Shown: piece after piece, positions 7,269-10,075 of the stretch
Position numbering within the stretch: position 1 is the stretch's first letter
Layout of the letters: the number at the start of each line of letters is the position of its first letter
Assembly (NCBI GenBank): GCA_002328625.1
Contig: DCVC01000137.1
Location: 1 to 10,075 of the forward strand
Length of the DNA: 10,075 nt
Source: Bacteroidales bacterium UBA2198
Lineage (GTDB): Bacteria; Bacteroidota; Bacteroidia; Bacteroidales; VadinHA17
Reading direction: 5' to 3'
The notes under the pieces: model-generated
What the model was told of the DNA's origin: nothing
What the model saw: the letters and a program-made list of their open reading frames with translations, nothing else
The model's database searches: none
Program-made: the position numbers and the translations under genes

Positions 7269-8537
7269 TTAAAGATCAAATCCGATATCGGTTCTGTAAT
7301 ACATATTTTCAAAGGTCACCAATCCTGCATTTCTGTATGACCCATCCAGTGCTTCTTTCATTGTGGCTCCCCATGAGCTGACTGCAAGAACACGCCCGCC
7401 TGAGGTGACAATACCATTGTCCGAGATTTTTGTCCCTGCATGAAAAACCACGCACTCCTTTGTCCTGTCCAGCCCGGAAATTATTTTGCCTTTTTCATAA
7501 TTCCCGGGATATCCTCCTGAAACAAGCATAACAGTTGATACATATCTGTCGTCAATTTCAACCTGTTTTTCTGCCAGGTTACTGTTTGCGACTCCTTCAA
7601 TGAGATCGAAAAGATCTGATTTTATTCTGGGGATCATAACTTCCGATTCAGGATCCCCGAGCCGTGCATTATACTCTATAACATAGGGGTCGCCCAGAAC
7701 ATTGATAAGCCCGAAGAAAATAAATCCCTTGTATACTATTCCTTCTTCAGCCAGGCCTTTCATTGTAGGATCAATGATCCTGGTTCTTACCTTATTCATA
7801 AAGTTATCATCGGCAAAAGGAACAGGTGAGACAGCTCCCATACCTCCGGTATTCAATCCTTTATCTCCCTCTCCGACTCTCTTGTAATCTTTTGCTTCAG
7901 GTAATAATTTGTATGATTTTCCATCGGTAATAATGAAAACAGACAGCTCTATTCCACTTAAATACTGTTCAATAATAACTTTATTCCCAGCGCTTCCGAA
8001 TTTTCCTTCAAGCATGGCTCCCAGTTCTTTTTCAGCATCATCCAGGCTATTGATTATTAATACTCCCTTACCTGCAGCAAGACCATCAGCTTTGACTACA
8101 TATGGCGGCTTAAGCTGCTTCAGAAAATCATGAGCTTCATGCATATTTGCCTTGTTAAAACTTCTGTACGCAGCAGTAGGAATATTGTGCCGGGTAAGAA
8201 ATCCTTTGGCAAAATCCTTGCTTCCCTCGAGCCTGGCTGCCGACCTGTCAGGTCCGATGACAGGAACCGATCTCAATCTGTCATCATTAAGGAAGAAGTC
8301 ATGCAGTCCTCCAACCAGAGGGGCTTCCGGACCCACAATCACCATATTGATATTGTGCTCTTCCACTGCTCTCTTAACCTCCTTGAAATTTTCAGGATCG
8401 AGCCTTATGTTTGTACCTGTCATCGCAGTACCGGCGTTTCCCGGACCTATAAAGACCCTTTTGATTTTTTTACTTTGAACCAGTTTCCAGGCCAGTGCAT
8501 GTTCCCTCCCTCCGGAACCAAGAATCAGTATGTTCAT
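7269..8537 (-). CDS. purD: Phosphoribosylamine--glycine ligase (GAR synthetase)
   Basis: 422 residues, the normal length of PurD. It catalyses ATP-dependent joining of 5-phosphoribosylamine and glycine, the second step of de novo purine synthesis, in the cytoplasm. Visible landmarks, in order: N-terminal GSGGREHALAWK (7-18), GPGNAGT (31-37), VGPEAPLVGGL (68-78), the ATP-grasp segment PPYVVKADGLAAGKGVLI (144-161), TGGMGAVSP (230-238), the metal/phosphate-binding EYNARLGDPESEV (288-300), and a C-terminal GGRVLAV (380-386). The family usually shows NxRFGDPE, so Leu replaces Phe here, a conservative change. All core residues are present and the protein should be active. The start ATG at 8535-8537 gives the family N-terminus exactly. 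No Shine-Dalgarno is visible. It is the first gene of an operon with the DUF6427-like gene; the GMP synthase gene at the left edge serves the same pathway but is on the other strand. Confidence 0.97.
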   Translation of the reverse strand: MNILILGSGGREHALAWKLVQSKKIKRVFIGPGNAGTAMTGTNIRLDPENFKEVKRAVEEHNINMVIVGPEAPLVGGLHDFFLNDDRLRSVPVIGPDRSAARLEGSKDFAKGFLTRHNIPTAAYRSFNKANMHEAHDFLKQLKPPYVVKADGLAAGKGVLIINSLDDAEKELGAMLEGKFGSAGNKVIIEQYLSGIELSVFIITDGKSYKLLPEAKDYKRVGEGDKGLNTGGMGAVSPVPFADDNFMNKVRTRIIDPTMKGLAEEGIVYKGFIFFGLINVLGDPYVIEYNARLGDPESEVMIPRIKSDLFDLIEGVANSNLAEKQVEIDDRYVSTVMLVSGGYPGNYEKGKIISGLDRTKECVVFHAGTKISDNGIVTSGGRVLAVSSWGATMKEALDGSYRNAGLVTFENMYYRTDIGFDL

Positions 8538-8561
8538 TTATCATAGAATATGTTGTTATTT

Positions 8562-8569
8562 CAAAAGTA
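8562..8569 (-). promoter_or_regulatory. purD: Candidate -7 promoter element for purD
   Basis: Read on the minus strand, these bases are TACTTTTG, an exact match to the Bacteroidetes -7 consensus TAnnTTTG, ending 24 bases before the purD ATG. No -33 TTTG/TTG is present at the expected spacing; the nearest TTTG (8576-8579) is too close. It is the only consensus -7 match I found on the minus strand in the first couple of hundred bases upstream of purD. Confidence 0.4.
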
Positions 8570-8636
8570 GTATTTCAAACTGATAATTAAAATAGTGAAT
8601 ATCGGGAACCTTGAAAAGAGCATCCCAAACCGACTT

Positions 8637-8682
8637 AAAATCAATCTATTTACCCCTTCATCAAAGAGAGTAAATTGATTTT
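8637..8682. repeat. Inverted repeat, imperfect AAAATCAAT...TTTAC arms
   Basis: Bases 8637-8653 (AAAATCAATCTATTTAC) and 8670-8682 (GTAAATTGATTTT) are reverse complements apart from a four-base insertion in the left arm, separated by 16 bases. It abuts the G/C-rich palindromic element on its right and may belong to the same repeat unit. Confidence 0.45.
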
Positions 8683-8689
8683 GGCTTCA

Positions 8690-8755
8690 TCGGGCTCCTC
8701 CGCTCCGCGGAGCCGGTTCTTCGCTCCACATTGTTACGTTCAGAATGACAGAAAC
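8690..8755. repeat. Putative dispersed intergenic repeat with a perfect 12-bp palindrome
   Basis: Contains GCTCCGCGGAGC (8702-8713), a perfect 12-base palindrome, and an overlapping GGCTCC/GGAGCC pair (8693-8698 and 8709-8714). It is followed by TTCTTCGCTCCACATTGTTA and CGTTCAGAATGACAG. On the other strand the right part reads CTGTCATTCTGAACG...GAGCGAAGAA, a string I recall from intergenic repeats scattered through many Bacteroidota and other genomes. Only one copy is in this window, so its repeat nature is an inference from memory. Confidence 0.5.
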
Positions 8756-8831
8756 TTGTTTTTCTAAGAAGAGGTATCTCTCAATATTAATCAGACAATG
8801 CTGAATTCAATTAGTATTTTTTCACTTCTTC

Positions 8832-8879
8832 AATTGACAAATAATAATAATGATATTGTTATTATTTGTAAACACAATT
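8832..8879. repeat. AT-rich long hairpin
   Basis: ACAAATAATAA (8837-8847) and TTATTATTTGT (8859-8869) are perfect 11-base reverse complements with an 11-base spacer. The flanks AATTG (8832-8836) and CAATT (8875-8879) extend the stem after a five-base bulge on the right. It could form a cruciform, a transcript-end hairpin, or be a regulator-binding palindrome; nothing in the sequence decides between these. Confidence 0.5.
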
Positions 8880-8910
8880 AATATCCTGATAAACAATAGA
8901 ATAATTATTT

Positions 8911-8987
8911 CTTTGTGTAACTTTGAGCCTTTGTGTCCTGGTTGCAAAATAAGCCGCCAAGGCGCTAAGACACTAAGATATACTAAG
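8911..8987. repeat. Imperfect inverted repeat built of CTTTGTGT-like units
   Basis: The left arm 8911-8944 (CTTTGTGTAACTTTGAGCC then TTTGTGTCCTGGTTG) and the reverse complement of the right arm 8953-8987 (CTTAGTATATCTTAGTGTC then TTAGCGCCTTGGCGGC) agree at about 22 of 34 positions, with further G-U pairs possible in RNA. Within each arm a CTTTG/CTTAG-type unit recurs every 9-11 bases. This pattern (CTTTGTG...GCCTTTGTG / CCACCAAGGCGC...AAGAC) resembles a dispersed intergenic element I recall from Bacteroidota and related genomes. It sits just downstream of the deacetylase gene and could serve as its transcript-end structure. Confidence 0.5.
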
Positions 8988-9025
8988 TCAATATTTTAAT
9001 ATTTCGGCTAAACCAGTTGATAGAT

Positions 9026-9634
9026 TTAAAAATCCGGCAGAACAAACCTGTATCCTTTACCTGAGGCATGATCAATAAAATCATCAAGGAAAGAGAGAAC
9101 TGATGAAGCGGGGGTATCATGCAAAACAATTACTGTACCGGGTCTTATCTTTCGTTTCAGTATATTCAGCGATCTGATGCTCCCAAACCCGGGATCAAAG
9201 TCATAAGGCATAAGGTCCCAGAACACTATCCTGTAACTTTTCGCCAGGGTTTTATCCTGTTTCATAGTCAGCCGGCCGTAGGGAGGGCGAAAAATGAGTG
9301 ATGATGTCAATTCTGATGCGCGTTTAACATCATCCAGGTAATACTTTACCTTTATTCTCCAGCCGTCCTGATGACTGAAACCATGATTTCCTGTCAGGTG
9401 TCCTTTAGAAACTATCATTTTCATAAATTCAGGAAATTCCTCAGCTGCATCACCCCTGCAGAAAAAAACAGCCTTGATCCCATGCTTATCAAGGATGTCA
9501 AGTATTAAAGGAGTAGAATCGGGATTGGGACCATCATCAAAGGTCAGGCATAAAACACGTTCAGATGTCCTTATCCTGAAAAGAGCTTCCGGGAATAACC
9601 ATTTTGCGAAAAAGAATGGCCTGTAAAGCCGCAT
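9026..9634 (-). CDS. Polysaccharide deacetylase family protein (NodB domain, CE4)
   Basis: 202 residues, almost entirely one NodB/CE4 domain, which removes acetyl groups from N-acetylglucosamine-type polymers or peptidoglycan using a divalent metal. All five family motifs are visible: TFDDGPNPDS (31-40, with D33/D34), HGFSH (84-88, metal-binding histidines), RPPYGR (116-121), FWDLMPYDFD (138-147) and VLHDT (170-174). It should therefore be catalytically competent. The N-terminus (MRLYRPFFFAKWLFPEALFR) is hydrophobic and basic but lacks a clear cleavage site, so a membrane-associated or cytoplasmic form is as likely as secretion. The ATG at 9634 is six bases after the stop of the upstream DUF2723-type gene, implying one transcript. 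The substrate is unknown; cell-wall or surface-glycan editing is the natural guess. No classical terminator was found behind it, only the imperfect inverted repeat nearby. Confidence 0.92.
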   Translation of the reverse strand: MRLYRPFFFAKWLFPEALFRIRTSERVLCLTFDDGPNPDSTPLILDILDKHGIKAVFFCRGDAAEEFPEFMKMIVSKGHLTGNHGFSHQDGWRIKVKYYLDDVKRASELTSSLIFRPPYGRLTMKQDKTLAKSYRIVFWDLMPYDFDPGFGSIRSLNILKRKIRPGTVIVLHDTPASSVLSFLDDFIDHASGKGYRFVLPDF

Positions 9635-9640
9635 AAATAA

Positions 9641-10075
9641 CTATTTGGATGAATAAAGCAAACCGTAGTAAAAGTTTATATCAGGTTCAACTTTTTCAGT
9701 CAGAGAGTCTAATTTTATGTCAACTGACATATGATAAATATCAAGCAGGGCCTGCATATTTATTCCGATCGGATATTCAAGTCCGAATCTTTTTTCAGGA
9801 GAAACAGTTATTGCATAGTCAAGATACTGTTTGGAATATCTGATTATCTCATCTATTATATTACCAGCATCTTCTGTCTTCCCCGCTCTGTAAAGGATCT
9901 CGGCAAAACCGATTGTGAAGAAATCATGAGGTATTTTATTGACCGGAACGATCTGGATACCCCGGTTTACAGCCTCAATTGCCCGTGTTGTATCACCTTT
10001 CTGAAGGAGTGTCCTTCCGAGGTTTGCAAACATTCTGCGGAAATTACTGAACATGCGCCTGTTGTTTTCATCCAG
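9641..10075 (-). CDS. C-terminal end of a DUF2723-type protein with TPR-like tail (5'-truncated by window)
   Basis: The frame is open to the right edge of the window; the visible 144 residues are the C-terminus, and the internal Met at 10054 is not taken as the start because LDENNRR precedes it in frame. The region is helical with TPR-like repeats (LGRTLLQKGDTTRAIEAVNR; IGFAEILYRAGKTEDAGNII). The order NRRMFSNFRRMFANLGRTLL, then IQIVPVNKIPHDFF, then LDYAITVS, resembles the tail of Bacteroidetes DUF2723 proteins: about 1000-residue membrane proteins with an N-terminal glycosyltransferase-C-like/O-mannosyltransferase-like membrane part, related to eukaryotic TMEM260. That assignment is from memory of the family and the membrane part is outside the window. 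If correct, the visible part would be the soluble tail of an envelope glycosylation protein, operonic with the deacetylase six bases downstream. An unrelated TPR protein remains possible. Confidence 0.65.
   Translation of the reverse strand: MDENNRRMFSNFRRMFANLGRTLLQKGDTTRAIEAVNRGIQIVPVNKIPHDFFTIGFAEILYRAGKTEDAGNIIDEIIRYSKQYLDYAITVSPEKRFGLEYPIGINMQALLDIYHMSVDIKLDSLTEKVEPDINFYYGLLYSSK

Larger units (their letters stand above)
8538..9025. other. Gene-free intergenic stretch with several inverted repeats
   Basis: No convincing coding frame: stops are dense on both strands and no recognisable peptide, tRNA or rRNA was seen. It lies between the end of the polysaccharide deacetylase gene and the start of purD, both on the minus strand, so it should contain the deacetylase transcript end and the purD promoter. 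It also holds four inverted-repeat structures listed separately (8637-8682, 8690-8755, 8832-8879, 8911-8987). The rest is A/T-rich with a short G/C-rich island at 8691-8715. Confidence 0.75.

Noticed and set aside
8130..8546. Long plus-strand open frame opposite the start of purD
   Set aside because: It is antisense to the highly conserved PurD N-terminus and gives an unrecognisable product.
8690..8715. G/C-rich palindrome as an intrinsic terminator
   Set aside because: No T-run follows on either strand, and the sequence continues into a repeat-like string.
8690..8987. CRISPR array
   Set aside because: The repeats differ from one another, have no regular spacers and no cas genes are nearby.
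8538..9025. tRNA, small RNA or riboswitch (for example a purine riboswitch) upstream of purD
   Set aside because: No cloverleaf or conserved purine-aptamer core was recognised; the likely purD promoter lies too close to the start codon to leave room for a leader aptamer.

Overview
The window looks like a chromosomal segment of a Bacteroidota bacterium, most likely of the Bacteroidales/Marinilabiliales type. The evidence is the gene content (a DUF6427-like membrane protein directly behind purD, the C-terminal tail of a DUF2723-type protein, and a Bacteroidetes-style ABCG-like transporter), the near absence of Shine-Dalgarno sequences, two TAnnTTTG-type -7 promoter elements, and moderate-to-low G+C. 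Species cannot be read from the sequence.

Left part (1-1704, + strand): the 3' end of a GuaA-type GMP synthase ATP-pyrophosphatase gene is cut by the window edge. It is followed after about 20 bases by a multi-pass membrane protein of the lysylphosphatidylglycerol-synthase-TM/UPF0104 (PF03706-like) family.

Centre (1761-6262, + strand): a 1029-residue ABCG-like half-transporter has a TerB-like N-terminal region, a possible degenerate FHA-like segment, two CxxC pairs flanking the nucleotide-binding domain, and a very large loop before the last membrane helix. Next come a 304-residue exported protein, probably a lipoprotein, and, one base after its stop codon, a 144-residue secreted protein. 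The three look like one functional unit acting at the envelope. This is the best candidate in the window for an undescribed system, but neither its substrate nor the roles of the two exported proteins can be read from the sequence.

Right part (6268-10075, - strand): purD (GAR synthetase, de novo purine synthesis) is followed after 5 bases by the DUF6427-like membrane protein, which ends tail-to-tail with the centre cluster. Upstream lies a gene-free stretch of about 490 bases holding a possible purD promoter and four inverted-repeat structures, two of which resemble dispersed intergenic repeats. Beyond it are a NodB-type polysaccharide deacetylase and, 6 bases further upstream, the C-terminal end of a DUF2723-type protein that runs off the window.

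No tRNA, rRNA, CRISPR array, transposase, integrase or phage gene was seen. Most of the window is core metabolism and envelope genes rather than an obvious accessory island.
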